Made by a program: the position numbers and the translations under genes. DNA of 64,000 nucleotides, taken from positions 18,696 through 82,695 of the forward strand of contig JAFQUJ010000006.1 of NCBI GenBank assembly GCA_017408585.1, given 5' to 3'. The DNA comes from Clostridia bacterium (GTDB taxonomy: Bacteria; Bacillota; Clostridia; Oscillospirales; CAG-272). The first letter of the stretch is position 1, and every line of letters begins with the position of its first letter. Below are positions 8,099 to 18,400 of the stretch, piece by piece. The notes beneath the pieces are model-generated. The model searched no databases, was not told where the DNA came from, and saw nothing but the letters and a program-made list of their open reading frames with translations.

Positions 8099-10699
8099 AT
8101 GAAAAAACTTTTATCAATCTTATTAGTATCAATAATGCTACTTACTCCGCTAGCTATGACAGCCGGCGCTCAGACCTTGAAGGATAGCCTAATTGAGTCA
8201 ACGCCTACGGAAAACAAAATCACCTCAGAGCTAAGCACATATCTTGAAAGCATAGATAATGACGAATATGTAAAGATATATGTTTGGCTAAATGATTATG
8301 GTGAGGATATGCTATATCAAGTTTTGTCAAAAAGGCTTGGCGCAACTATAACCGCCGAAACAGAGGAAAATTACATAGTAAGCAAAATATCTGCTAAAAA
8401 ACAATTTTTGAAGGAAGGCCTTGAAAGACTATCAAAAAGCGGAGAGTATAACACTCTCTCAACAATAGGAAAAATAGAGGCAAAAAGCCTGAGTGCCGAC
8501 GATTTCAGAGCCCAAGCTCTAATCCCCGAGGTAATGACAGATACTGAAATCCAAACCTGTCTTGAAAGTCAAATGACCTCGGACGAGATAATCTCACTCT
8601 CCGAAAGAACCCAATTCCTAAAGGATTATAGAGCAACAAGAAAGGCTCTTAATACCTCTGTAAATGATACCTTCTATCAAAAGCTAAACCTCAATAAGTG
8701 CAAAAATGTTTATCTTGACCAAGCGCTTGCTTATGCCGAGCTCGAATGCCCAAAATCATATGTTGAAAACCTTGAAAGCATGGATATTGTAAATCAAATC
8801 GGATTATATCAAGAGGTTGAGTTTTTTACTGATTATGAAACTTTTAAGAACGAAGAAATAGATACTCGAGGAATTTCTGGCAACTACTATCACATGACAC
8901 CACATGAAACATTGGGATACAATGGTGCGGGAATTAAAGTTGGAATTTTGGAGCAAACAGGCATATACGATCAATCGAGTCCTCATATAGAAGACAAAAT
9001 TATTAATACAAATGTTGCTTCGACTTCTAACTTTAGTTTGCATGCTACCACTGTTTTGTCGATTTTGGCAGGAGACAGTGTTTTAATAGGAATAGAGAAA
9101 TATCAAGGAATCGCACCCAATGCCTCTTTATATTATTCAAATTTAAAAGTCTTTGAATCATATGATAATAAATATAGTGCTGCTATAAATTGGTTTGTTT
9201 CAAATAATGTTTCTGTTCTTAATATGAGTTTTGGTGTGTTTTATAAAAACAGAGAAACCCAAAATTATGTATTTGATTATCAAACTATAGATAATATAGT
9301 GGATCAGTATGTAATCCAGTATAGACTTGTTATAATAAAATCTGCCGGTAACACTTCTGATGAGGTTGACGAAAATGGAAATTATATACTCGATGAAAAT
9401 GGTAATCGTATTATTAGAAATGATATAAATGTTACCAATCCAGGATTGTCATATAATGTTATTACTATTGGAAATGTCGATATTACAACAAACAACGGGA
9501 AAAGTGCAATGAATAGTAGTAGCTGTTACGAGGAAGATTCGTACTTGTCTAACAAGCCAGAACTGAGTGCATTTGGAACTCGAATAGCAATGTGTGGCTA
9601 TGATGATAATGGAATACTGAAACTTTACCATTTTGGTTCGGGCACAAGCTTTGCCGCACCTATGGTAGCAGGAACTGCTGCACTCATAATGCAAGCCAAT
9701 TCTGATTTGATAGGTGAACCAACTGCGATAAAAGCTATTCTTATGAATGGTGCAGACGAAGAAGCTATTTACTATAATGATATTGAAACAGCAAATGTTT
9801 CCTTGGATAATGAACTTGTTACATTAACTCCAAGTATATTAAATGAAAATAAAATATCTGTAAATTCTACGATTTTAAGAGAAAAAAGCGGAGCAGGACT
9901 TTTAAATATTCCGGCATCAATAAGAATGGCTCAAAGTAAAATGTTCTATCCAATCATGTTTGACTATTCTCCATATGGATTTGTTAGCGAAAAATATATA
10001 TTTAACGCAGGAACCATGGTTGAGGTTGGAATGGTATACGAAAAGTTTACTGACGAAATATTAACCTCAAAATATGTTTATGATCTTAATCTTCAAATTT
10101 TAGATTCAACTGGTGCTGTAATATTTGAGTCTGCTGACACAACAAATAATGTAGAGCTATACAAATGTACATTTAAACAAACTGGAACATATCAATTTAA
10201 AATAATTGCTTCGTCACAAGATATAGAGCCCTATGTGGGCATGGCGTTTACTAGCTTAATAATTTCTTGTGCTTGTAACGAAAAATTGCTCTCTCAAGGA
10301 GCATGTTCCAGTGCCTCTCATGCGATTTCGTGTTCTAATCAAGACTGTGGTTTTTCGTGTAACGAAATTCACCATGTGGTGCATGCAACAAAAACACTAT
10401 CAAACGGAATGCCAATCACATGCACCATTTACTATTGTCCACAAAAATTTGTTAGTTCTGTTCCACCACCAAGTTTCAACTATTACGAAATGGTTTTTTC
10501 TGTAACAACGCCCAATGGTTATACATTCCACGGAGTTATGCCGGCAGGATCAAATGTTACTCAAACATCGGTAGGGGAAATACGCAGATTAACCTTTGAA
10601 GCGATAATCGAAGCTCCAAACGGTAATGTATCATTCGTTGTAACTCCAACATTTACAATAACGATAGATTATTACGAACAAACAGTAACAATATCATAA
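8099..10699 (+). CDS. secreted subtilisin-like (S8) serine protease
   Basis: Exported protease, 866 residues, with a signal peptide (lysines, hydrophobic stretch, TAGAQ cleavage region by about residue 26). Residues 30-265 look like a long propeptide. The catalytic domain follows: GIKVGILEQTG near 281-287, a histidine in LHATTVLSILAG near 315, and the serine in GTSFAAPMVAG near 517. The first motif normally reads D-[ST]-G; here a Glu-Gln pair stands before TG, so either glutamate replaces the acid or another nearby aspartate does. The C-terminal 200 residues hold several Cys pairs and a beta-rich tail, with no cell-wall anchor. A lipoprotein gene with a similar signal start follows after 43 bases. 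Substrate unknown. Confidence 0.85.
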   Translation: MKKLLSILLVSIMLLTPLAMTAGAQTLKDSLIESTPTENKITSELSTYLESIDNDEYVKIYVWLNDYGEDMLYQVLSKRLGATITAETEENYIVSKISAKKQFLKEGLERLSKSGEYNTLSTIGKIEAKSLSADDFRAQALIPEVMTDTEIQTCLESQMTSDEIISLSERTQFLKDYRATRKALNTSVNDTFYQKLNLNKCKNVYLDQALAYAELECPKSYVENLESMDIVNQIGLYQEVEFFTDYETFKNEEIDTRGISGNYYHMTPHETLGYNGAGIKVGILEQTGIYDQSSPHIEDKIINTNVASTSNFSLHATTVLSILAGDSVLIGIEKYQGIAPNASLYYSNLKVFESYDNKYSAAINWFVSNNVSVLNMSFGVFYKNRETQNYVFDYQTIDNIVDQYVIQYRLVIIKSAGNTSDEVDENGNYILDENGNRIIRNDINVTNPGLSYNVITIGNVDITTNNGKSAMNSSSCYEEDSYLSNKPELSAFGTRIAMCGYDDNGILKLYHFGSGTSFAAPMVAGTAALIMQANSDLIGEPTAIKAILMNGADEEAIYYNDIETANVSLDNELVTLTPSILNENKISVNSTILREKSGAGLLNIPASIRMAQSKMFYPIMFDYSPYGFVSEKYIFNAGTMVEVGMVYEKFTDEILTSKYVYDLNLQILDSTGAVIFESADTTNNVELYKCTFKQTGTYQFKIIASSQDIEPYVGMAFTSLIISCACNEKLLSQGACSSASHAISCSNQDCGFSCNEIHHVVHATKTLSNGMPITCTIYYCPQKFVSSVPPPSFNYYEMVFSVTTPNGYTFHGVMPAGSNVTQTSVGEIRRLTFEAIIEAPNGNVSFVVTPTFTITIDYYEQTVTIS

Positions 10700-10706
10700 A
10701 TTATAA

Positions 10707-10725
10707 GGAAGGGAACGACCCTTCC
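10707..10725 (+). other. hairpin between protease and lipoprotein genes
   Basis: Perfect 7-bp stem GGAAGGG/CCCTTCC with a five-base loop, just before the lipoprotein ribosome site. There is no T run after it, so it is not a terminator. It may adjust the ratio of the two products by stabilising mRNA ends. Confidence 0.45.
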
Positions 10726-10742
10726 CCAAAGGAGTTGATTTT

Positions 10743-11324
10743 ATGAAAAAATTACTATCAATATTTTTAGCCCTAATTTTCTGCCTTGGTATTTTCGTGT
10801 CCTGCAATAATGAAACTCAAACAGAATCGTCAAGCGGAATAGAACACAACAAAACAGAAGTGGTTAAATATTATTACCATAGATCTTATTTGGAGAGGGA
10901 TAGCGTCAGGCGAGAGCGTGGAGTTACTGTTATTGAGACTGAAGATGAGTTAAATGATTTTTTTGACCCCAAGGGAATTAATGTTTTTGAAAACGAAAAT
11001 ATAGAAAAAATGCTTTCTCTAAATTATATTTTAGTGATAGCTAGAGCCCCGTTATCTTATAATGAAGAAATTATGGGTTATCGAGATATAGAAATAATTA
11101 ACGATAATGGCGTTATCTTCGTTGATATACTGGAAACATATTTTGATATAGAATATAATGATGGTGAAATTTTTTATATTGAAATTATGCCGGAGCCTTC
11201 AAGTAGTACCGATAATGTAATTTATTCCACATACTACGATGTTGTTCTTGTTCCAAAAGATAAAGTCACAATAAACAATAACAATATATCGATTGTAAAA
11301 ATAATTCATCCTATAGCGGATTAA
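10743..11324 (+). CDS. putative lipoprotein, 193 aa
   Basis: Unrecognised protein with a clear lipoprotein signal: MKKLL start, hydrophobic core, and lipobox FVSC with the acylated Cys near residue 21. A Ser/Thr/Glu-rich linker follows. The mature part is acidic and rich in Ile, Tyr and Asn, and looks like a compact beta domain. An AGGAG site precedes the ATG. It is 43 bases past the S8 protease and probably co-transcribed with it, so it may be a chaperone, inhibitor or partner of the protease on the membrane surface; this is inferred from context only. Confidence 0.7.
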   Translation: MKKLLSIFLALIFCLGIFVSCNNETQTESSSGIEHNKTEVVKYYYHRSYLERDSVRRERGVTVIETEDELNDFFDPKGINVFENENIEKMLSLNYILVIARAPLSYNEEIMGYRDIEIINDNGVIFVDILETYFDIEYNDGEIFYIEIMPEPSSSTDNVIYSTYYDVVLVPKDKVTINNNNISIVKIIHPIAD

Positions 11325-11443
11325 AATACAGACAGGGAACAAAGGAGACATGGGACTCTTCTGTGTCTTAGCAAAAGCAAACAAGGGTGCGACCCTCGCA
11401 CCATTCCCGAAATGAGTTGATTTGTTGTATTCTATAAATCTAT

Positions 11444-11484
11444 AAAGCAGACTTGACAAATCAAGTCTGCTTTAGTTTTTTTGG
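11444..11484 (+). terminator. terminator after protease-lipoprotein unit
   Basis: Stem AAAGCAGACTTGA/TCAAGTCTGCTTT with a four-base loop, then AG and seven Ts. The 11325-11443 stretch before it has no gene. It contains a short GC-rich hairpin (GGGTGCGACCC) and a GAGTTGATTT that also occurs before the lipoprotein start. Confidence 0.9.
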
Positions 11485-11493
11485 CAAAACTCA

Positions 11494-11522
11494 TTGAAAG
11501 CTACGCCTATGTGTGATAAACT
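11494..11522 (+). promoter_or_regulatory. promoter of comEC
   Basis: TTGAAA (11494-11499), 17-base spacer, TAAACT (11517-11522) with TGA before the -10. Confidence 0.6.
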
Positions 11523-11584
11523 TAATCTATATATTTGAAAAAAATCAAAAATAATCTAAATCTGCTGAAAAAGGAGGGCAAAAT

Positions 11585-13816
11585 ATGAATATTTTCAAGC
11601 TAAGACCGCTAGCGCTAGGATGCTTTTGCGCAATCGTCGCTATGTATCTTGCATATTTCCTTGGAAATATTTTTGATATCGCTATAATAGTTATAAGCGC
11701 AGTAGCCCTCGTTACTATAATAACAATAGCGGTTGCTACTAAAAGTGATAAAAGCGCAAAATGGCTCTCTCGAATTTTACCACTTTGCCTGTGCCTTATA
11801 ATTGCGCTTTCAAGCTCGCTTATAGTCTTTGAGACAGACAAGAAAATTCTTGAAAAATACGAAAATCAAACAATCGAGGCAACTCTTGAAATAACAGAAA
11901 TTCGCCTCTCTAAGCCCTATGAAACAATAGCTATTGCAAAGCTAATGGACGAAAATGCCCATCTGATACTCAGCCTACCCGACGATAAGGTTGAGGTAGG
12001 AGATGTTATAGGAGCAACCGTCACATTTAGAGCCCTCAAGGATAGTGCCATAGGATATAGCGAAAGCGACTTTTATTTAAGCGAAGGAATTTTCATGAGC
12101 GCAGAGGCGCAGGAATATTCAGTTGTAGAGCAAATTGAGCCAAAGGCTCTCAATGTGCTAAAATCAATTAATAAATATCTTAGCTCGCTTGTCGAAAAAT
12201 CTGTAAATAGCGACACAGCCTCGCTAATTTCTGCTATGCTACTAGGAAATAAGGATACGCTGGGCGCTGACATTAAAAGGGATTTTTCTGCTCTTGGAAT
12301 TAGCCATATACTTGCCCTTAGTGGAATACACATTTCTCTTATTAGCTCAATGCTGGGCGCATTTTTGGAGCTGATAAAGCTAAGAAGAAAGCCTCGGTAT
12401 TTTATAATAGTTGGAATGATATTGCTTTTTATCGGTATAACAGGCTTTTCTCCATCAGCACTAAGAGCCGGATTTATGCTCATAATATTCCATACTCTAA
12501 GTCTTGTAGGCTTTGATGGCGACGGAGTTACCACCCTGTTTTTCTCCGTATTAATAATTATAGCCATCGACCCGTATTCAATATTTTCTATTAGTCTAAT
12601 GCTGTCCTTTGTCGCAATGCTCGCTTGTATATGCGCAAGCTATTTTACGAAGGGAGTAAGGGTGCTTTATCGAATACGCCCAAAATTTATAAGAGGAGCA
12701 GTCTATATGCTGATAACCTCTTGTGTTGTTATGCTGTTCACACTACCGATAATTGCAATTTTCTTTGACCATGTGTCGATATTTGCGCCAATTTTCAACA
12801 TTATTTTTGTTCCAATCTTAACTCTGCTTTTGTATATTTCACCATTTGTTTTAATTTTGGGAAATATTCCCTATGTGAGCGTGATTGTTACATATCCGGC
12901 AGAGCTAATCACAAAAGCAACCCTGTTTCTATCCTCGAAAATAGCAAGGGCAGATTTCTTAACTGTTTCCTTTACTACAATAGCGCATCAAATTGCTATT
13001 TTAATAATAGCGATGGCAATAATTTTCGCATTGATCCTAAAACGAAAAATGCTCAAAAAATGTGTCCTCACTCTTGTTCTCGGCGTAGCTCTTTTTGCAT
13101 CAAGTAGCATCTATGTCGCTATTTCAAGAGCGAATAGTGTATCAATCTCCTCGTATAACTATCTTTCATACGATATTGTCGCAATCGAAAGCGATAACGA
13201 GGTAATGATAATCGAAGCATCAAGTCCAAGTAAAAGCACCACCTCGTGCTCGGGCTTTTATGCATCAAAAATAGGATATTCTGATATACAGCTCTATGTT
13301 GTAACGGATTATAGCTATCGCATAGCTGAAGCGCTTGATAGCGTAACCGATATTACAAGAGTAAGAGAAATAATGCTTCCAACTCCTAAAACAGACGAGG
13401 AAATGGCGTATTTTGACGAGGTGTCAAAAATAGCTGTTGAAAAAGAAGTCAAGCTCTCTCAAATTCCCGAAAAATTCAATTTTGGCGACACCTGTGTCGA
13501 TTTTATGGGCTATGAGCGATTGGGAAGAAGCACTAAAAGGTGTGTTGCATACTCTGTTAGCGCAAGTAAATCGCGCTTTACATATCTTGGCGCATCAGCA
13601 TATGAATATATAAGCTATTTCCCGGGAAATTACGCAAGGGCATCGAACGCAATCCTGTTTGGCTCATATGGGCCTGTCTATAAAATGGAATATTCCTTCG
13701 ATATTCCAAACGCCGAATGTGTAATATTTCATGAAAATGCACAGGAATATTGCGCTATCGAAATTCCTGCGCAAGCTATCAAGCCACCAATGCACAAAAT
13801 CATAATAAAAAATTAA
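11585..13816 (+). CDS. comEC: ComEC/Rec2-family DNA-uptake channel
   Basis: Polytopic membrane protein of the family that moves transforming DNA across the membrane. The 743 residues begin with three membrane segments (1-90), then a soluble N-terminal domain. The competence domain starts near residue 210 with the typical LISAMLLGNKDTL and ISHILALSGIHIS, followed by about eight membrane segments. The C-terminal region (about 505-743) sits where ComEC usually has a metallo-beta-lactamase-like nuclease domain, but the HxHxDH metal signature is not there, so this domain is degenerate or diverged. No comEA or comEB is adjacent. A GGAGGG site precedes the ATG. Confidence 0.9.
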   Translation: MNIFKLRPLALGCFCAIVAMYLAYFLGNIFDIAIIVISAVALVTIITIAVATKSDKSAKWLSRILPLCLCLIIALSSSLIVFETDKKILEKYENQTIEATLEITEIRLSKPYETIAIAKLMDENAHLILSLPDDKVEVGDVIGATVTFRALKDSAIGYSESDFYLSEGIFMSAEAQEYSVVEQIEPKALNVLKSINKYLSSLVEKSVNSDTASLISAMLLGNKDTLGADIKRDFSALGISHILALSGIHISLISSMLGAFLELIKLRRKPRYFIIVGMILLFIGITGFSPSALRAGFMLIIFHTLSLVGFDGDGVTTLFFSVLIIIAIDPYSIFSISLMLSFVAMLACICASYFTKGVRVLYRIRPKFIRGAVYMLITSCVVMLFTLPIIAIFFDHVSIFAPIFNIIFVPILTLLLYISPFVLILGNIPYVSVIVTYPAELITKATLFLSSKIARADFLTVSFTTIAHQIAILIIAMAIIFALILKRKMLKKCVLTLVLGVALFASSSIYVAISRANSVSISSYNYLSYDIVAIESDNEVMIIEASSPSKSTTSCSGFYASKIGYSDIQLYVVTDYSYRIAEALDSVTDITRVREIMLPTPKTDEEMAYFDEVSKIAVEKEVKLSQIPEKFNFGDTCVDFMGYERLGRSTKRCVAYSVSASKSRFTYLGASAYEYISYFPGNYARASNAILFGSYGPVYKMEYSFDIPNAECVIFHENAQEYCAIEIPAQAIKPPMHKIIIKN

Positions 13817-13841
13817 AAATCAAACACATATCCCACAATTT

Positions 13842-13873
13842 AAGACCATTCTAGGCAAGAATGGTCTTTTTGT
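13842..13873 (+). terminator. terminator after comEC
   Basis: Stem AAGACCATTCT/AGAATGGTCTT with a five-base loop and a T run. Confidence 0.9.
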
Positions 13874-13903
13874 GTCACAATGTGTCGAGGCGTGCCATAT
13901 TAT
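13874..13903 (+). promoter_or_regulatory. candidate sigma-E promoter of cotJ operon
   Basis: GTCACAAT (13874-13881), 14-base spacer, CATATTAT (13896-13903). This resembles the mother-cell sigma-E pattern (ATA-type -35, CATACAnT -10) and lies 33 bases before the cotJA start. No SigA-like pair is present. CotJ operons are sigma-E controlled in Bacillus, so the reading is plausible but weak. Confidence 0.4.
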
Positions 13904-13936
13904 GTATTGAGCGAAAGCTCGAAAGGAGAAAAGAGA

Positions 13937-14266
13937 ATGGACAGAAATTCAAGAGGCTCGTATAATGCGGACTTTAATCAATTCTCAAAATTTTTAAGAA
14001 ATCCACGCCGTGCTACCCCCGAGGCAAGCCCGTGTAATAGTAATAATGGTGGTAATTCCCAACCAAATATTCCCCAACAAAGCGGTGGGCCATCTCTTGC
14101 AATGGTGTATCCAATATCGCAAAAATGGCAGGGAATATATGACCCCGAAATCGCTCTTATGAACGGAACAATATTTGAGGAGCTGAACAAGCCCTTCTAT
14201 CCCACAGGCTGTAATACAAATAACGGATGCCGTGGCAATAATCGCACAGGAGGTACAAGAAGATGA
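13937..14266 (+). CDS. cotJA: spore coat protein CotJA-like
   Basis: Component of the inner spore coat. The chosen ATG (13937) has an AGGAGA site eight bases before it and gives 109 residues; an upstream in-frame codon at 13880 lacks such a site. The first 50 residues are Ser/Asn/Pro rich and low in complexity. The conserved CotJA core follows: SLAMVYPISQKWQGIYDP then ALMNGTIFEEL and PFYP. The tail is Gly/Asn/Arg rich, which makes it longer than the roughly 80-residue Bacillus protein. Its stop overlaps the cotJB start (ATGA). Presence of all three cotJ genes shows that the organism forms, or descends from a former of, endospores. Confidence 0.85.
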   Translation: MDRNSRGSYNADFNQFSKFLRNPRRATPEASPCNSNNGGNSQPNIPQQSGGPSLAMVYPISQKWQGIYDPEIALMNGTIFEELNKPFYPTGCNTNNGCRGNNRTGGTRR

Positions 14267-14523
14267 ATAACGGATTAAGTCGCGAAAAGCTACTTCGCCA
14301 AATTCAAATATACTCCTTTGCGGTGTATGATGCACTATTGTATCTCGACTCACACCCAAGCTCCAAGGAGGCGCTTGACTTCTATAACAAATATAAGCAG
14401 GCAGAGAGTCGCGCTATTGCTGAGTATGAATCTCGCTTTGGCAAAATCAGGCTAAGCGGTCAAGAGAGCTCTTGGCAATGGACAGACGGACCTTGGCCTT
14501 GGCAGAATGAGGAGGATAAATAA
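14263..14523 (+). CDS. cotJB: spore coat protein CotJB
   Basis: 86-residue coat protein that works with CotJA and CotJC. The family features are visible: LLRQIQIYSFAVYDALLYLD, then THPS-like SHPSSKEALDFYNKY, and a tryptophan-rich end (WQWTDGPWPWQNE). It overlaps cotJA by four bases and is followed directly by the cotJC start with no gap, so the three are one translationally linked unit. Confidence 0.92.
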   Translation: MNNGLSREKLLRQIQIYSFAVYDALLYLDSHPSSKEALDFYNKYKQAESRAIAEYESRFGKIRLSGQESSWQWTDGPWPWQNEEDK

Positions 14524-15135
14524 ATGTTTCAATATGAAAAGAAATTACAGTATCCTGTAAATATCAAAACCCCCAACCCAAAATATGCAAGCATCATAAT
14601 CAGCCAAATCGGTGGCCCTGATGGCGAGGTTGGCGCATCGCTACGCTATCTAACACAAAGAATAGCTATGCCATATGCACAAATCACAGGTATCTTAACG
14701 GATGTCGGAGTTGAAGAGCTCAGCCATATAGAAATGGTTTCAGCAATAATTTATCAGCTCACAAGAGGACTAAGTCAAGAGCAAATAAGAGAGTGTGGCT
14801 TTGACGCATACTTTGTTGACCATACAACAGGTGTGTACCCCACCGCCGCATCAGGCTTCCCCTATACAGCTGCATCAATGCAGTCAAAGGGCGATGTTCT
14901 AGCAGATCTTCACGAGGACCTCGCAGCCGAGCAGAAGGCAAGAGTAACCTATGATAACATTCTTCGACTGGTCGATGATCCCGATGTTTGTGACCCAATC
15001 AAATTCCTTCGCGCAAGAGAGGTAGTTCACTACCAGCGCTTCGCCGAGGCACTTGGAATAGCGCAGGATAAAATGAACGAGAAAAACTTCTACGGCTATA
15101 ATCCCGCCTTCGATAAATCGCCCTTCGCAAGATAA
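14524..15135 (+). CDS. cotJC: spore coat manganese-catalase-like protein CotJC
   Basis: 203-residue member of the manganese (di-Mn) catalase family found in spore coats. The ferritin-like four-helix bundle shows Mn-ligand positions in GGPDGEVGASLRYL, DVGVEELSHIEM and, later, DLHEDLAAEQKAR and REVVHYQRF. It may remove peroxide at the coat surface. The ATG follows the cotJB TAA directly. The gene ends the operon before a strong terminator. Confidence 0.95.
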   Translation: MFQYEKKLQYPVNIKTPNPKYASIIISQIGGPDGEVGASLRYLTQRIAMPYAQITGILTDVGVEELSHIEMVSAIIYQLTRGLSQEQIRECGFDAYFVDHTTGVYPTAASGFPYTAASMQSKGDVLADLHEDLAAEQKARVTYDNILRLVDDPDVCDPIKFLRAREVVHYQRFAEALGIAQDKMNEKNFYGYNPAFDKSPFAR

Positions 15136-15142
15136 ATTTAAA

Positions 15143-15173
15143 GAAAAGCACGAGAAAATCGTGCTTTTCTTTT
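15143..15173 (+). terminator. terminator after cotJC
   Basis: Stem AAAGCACGA/TCGTGCTTT with a five-base loop and a T-rich tail. Confidence 0.9.
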
Positions 15174-15310
15174 GGTCACAAAATTTACATTTTGTTCACA
15201 ATTTGTAAAGAATGCACAAAAAATCAAAAACTCCGATGGACAATATCAAGTTAAATAAGGAGAATTTTGAAAAATCGAAGCATATAATTTGTGCAAAATT
15301 AACAAAAAAC

Positions 15311-15321
15311 GGGGGGGGGGG
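15311..15321 (+). repeat. poly-G tract upstream of a surface-protein promoter
   Basis: Eleven consecutive Gs ending 16 bases before the -35 box of the 15423 gene. The paralogue at 24411 has the same layout with six Gs. In an AT-rich chromosome such a run is exceptional. Tracts of this length are prone to replication slippage, and this one sits where an upstream activator or the alpha subunit would contact DNA. Confidence 0.9.
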
Positions 15322-15337
15322 TACTTTTTTGTGCAAC

Positions 15338-15366
15338 TTGACAAAAACTCGCGTATGTGATAATAT
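15338..15366 (+). promoter_or_regulatory. strong promoter of the 1198-aa surface protein
   Basis: TTGACA (15338-15343), exactly 17 bases, TAATAT (15361-15366). The stretch GTGCAACTTGACAAA around the -35 is repeated before the paralogue at 24411. The 5' leader is about 50 bases, with a small AAGAGTGACTCTT palindrome and an AAAGGAG ribosome site. Confidence 0.85.
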
Positions 15367-15422
15367 AATAACATAAAAAATTGCGCTCGCAAGAGTGACT
15401 CTTATCAAAAGGAGAAAAAGAA

Positions 15423-18400
15423 ATGAAAAAAACAATTAAACTTGCTGTTGTTTTTGCCATCGCAGTCTTGATGTGTATGTTGCTTGCGGTTTTTGCATCT
15501 GCTGAAACATACAATGTGAAATACGCTGATATCGGAAGCGGTGTTAAAAACACTGTCAAGACCGACGAGGATGGAAAGATAGTATTGAGAGATACTGCTG
15601 TAACATCAAAGGAAGGAAAGGTTTTTTACGGTTGGTTTGATGAAAATGGCACATTTTATAAGCCGGGTACCGAGCTGACTCTTACTGCAGACACTCTGTT
15701 TAGAGAAGCATATGCTTTCCCAGTAACAGATCTTGCAGGACTAAAAACCTATCTTTCAAGCTCAAACGGCTGGGGTCTTGTAAGACTTGATGCCGATTTG
15801 GATTTGTCCGAGGCAACTGGCGCTCCCGGTTGGCAGGCCGGTGGCGGAATTAGAGTCTTTTTAGATTTGAACGGTCACACAATCAACTATACAGGCACCG
15901 ATAATCTATTTTCATCAACGAGAATAGGCTTAGACCTTCTAAACTCCTCTGAAAAGGAAGCGAAGATTATAGCGAATAATCTTGGCTCGGATAAGGCTAT
16001 CATTGCTATATCTAAGCATGGCTGGGGAGACGGAAAGCAGCTCGGCTTGTCAGTTGGTAAAAATGTAAGACTTGAAACCAACGGCCCACTCTTTAGAGTA
16101 GGTAACTTCTTTAATGATGGAACGGGTGGAGAGGCAAATGAATGTCCTTACATAAGAATTTGGGGAACAGTTGTAGCAAGAACCTTGGTAGACGCTAAAA
16201 CAAATTTGACCCATATGGCAGATATTGAAATCCATGATGTTGCAAATGTAACCTTGACAGGAACAACATGGTGGGAGAATCCATCTACAAAAGCATTTAA
16301 TCCATTTGCAAGCGTTGTAATTGATGACGGCGCAAAAATCACAATGACCAATCCGGATTTCAAGTGGTTCCCATCAGTTGATTATGTCATCCAAGTGGAA
16401 TACAATGTTACAGGCGGAACATTTAATGTAAAGCTTCCTGACGGTATTTTGAAGTATGGCTATGATGATGTTTATGATGCAAGCACAGGGCTTTATAATG
16501 TAAAATATGTAGCGTGTGATCTTGAGGGCTCAAACGGCGAGCATACATTCAAGATTCAAGAGCCGTTTAACGATATGGCTGCAACCTGTGATTTGAGTGG
16601 CTTACACTATTACAGATGTATGTGTGGCTCTGCATATATTGATGATGTAGCCGCACTCGGACATAGCTACACCGCAGTTACAATAGAAAAGATCGCAACC
16701 GCAACCGAAAACGGTATTAAGCGCGTAACCTGCGAAAACTGTGATGATAGCTACACCTATGAATATTCCTTTGACCCGGGTGACCAAACAATCACAATCG
16801 TTGTAAAAACCGATGGCGGAAATAAGGAAATCACCGCACTTGTAAAGGATTTTTATAACTACACAGTAAGCGAGGACTTGTCAGGCTTCGTAGCATCCTT
16901 TGACTCCGTAAAGACCTTCGCTGACCCCGATAATGCTGAAACAACATATACAATAGCAAATATCGTTAAGCTCGTTGTTCCGGCAGGCTTTACAAGTATT
17001 AAGACAGGCGCAATCAAAAACGCAACAGCCCTTGAGGAAATCGTTCTTCTTGATGGCGCAAATTTAACCTTCGCAAGCAAGTCAATTGACAACTGTACCG
17101 CACTCAAGTCAATCGTTCTTGGCGATTGCACAGTTACCTTTAGTGGCAACACAATCAACGGTAACACCGCTGACCTTACAATTGACGCAAGCAAGGCGAA
17201 TGTAACAACTCTTACAAGCGCGTTTGAGGGTAAATCCACCCTTAAGCACTTCGTAATGGGAACAGGCAAATCTTATGACTTCGCCGCAAGCACCTTCAAG
17301 ACCGCAGGCATTGAGGAATTCGTCGTTCCTGACTACGCAACCTTGAAGGCGGCATACGGAACCTGCTTCCAAGCAAATAATCTTAAATATGTTTACATCG
17401 GTCGCGGAATTACCTCTATTGATAACATCTTTGACCAATGCTACTATATGCAAACAATCGTTCTTATGGATGTTACAAGCATCACAGGACAATATTTCGC
17501 ATGCCTTGCAAATAAGGGCGAGGATGTACTTAGAATTTATCACCACGGCACCAGCCTTTCCACGGGAAGTAATTTCCTTTACCAGTCCCACGGTGTAATT
17601 CTCTACACCAACGCAACAGGCTGGAAGGGCTCAATGAGCTCGTGCAGTGCCACTACTAAAACCGTTGACGGTGTTGAGATTTCATATCCCGCATACACCA
17701 TAGTTAAGGGTATTCCTCACCAATACATCGAGGGTGGCGTTGATGCAACCTGTACCGCAATGGGCTCAACAGGCTATACAACCGACTGTCCCTGCGGAGT
17801 AGTAGCAGACGCAACATATACAACCTATAAGGGCGTAAACGCAGGCACAGCAGTAAACGGAACAACAGTTACCGAGGGCTCAATCACCGTTGGTACAACA
17901 ACCCCTGCACTCGGTCATGAGTTCTATGAAAATAACGCTGAAAAGCAAATTATCGTTTCACAAACCCCCGCAACCTGTATCAAGGATGCAACAATAACCT
18001 ATAAGTGCGCTCGTTGCGACGAAACAAAGACAGTCGTTCAAGAGGGCACCGTAAAGGGACACACTCCTGAGGCTGAATGGACAGTAACCCTTGAGCCAAC
18101 CTGCGCAGCCGATGGCTTCAAGCAAAAGATTTGTACAGAATGTAACACACTCGCTGAGGGTGAAGTTATCCCCGCAATCGGACATGTAGCAAGTGGCGAA
18201 TGGGTAACAACCGTTGAGGCTACCTGCTCCGTTGGCGCAACAAGAGTTCAATATTGTAAGAACGAGGGTTGTGGCTTCGTAGCTCTTAGCGAAACAACCG
18301 AGCCAAACGGACACACCCCAAGCACCGAATGGACAGTAACAGTTCCTGCAACCTGTGAAAAGGCAGGCGAAAAGGAAAACCGTTGCACCGTTTGCCGTGC

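Noticed and set aside
11330-11425. Sequence after the lipoprotein gene resembling a leader (GC-rich hairpin followed by GAGTTGATTT, as before the lipoprotein start)
   Set aside because: The match is short and no reading frame follows; it could be the trace of a lost gene, but evidence is too thin to annotate.
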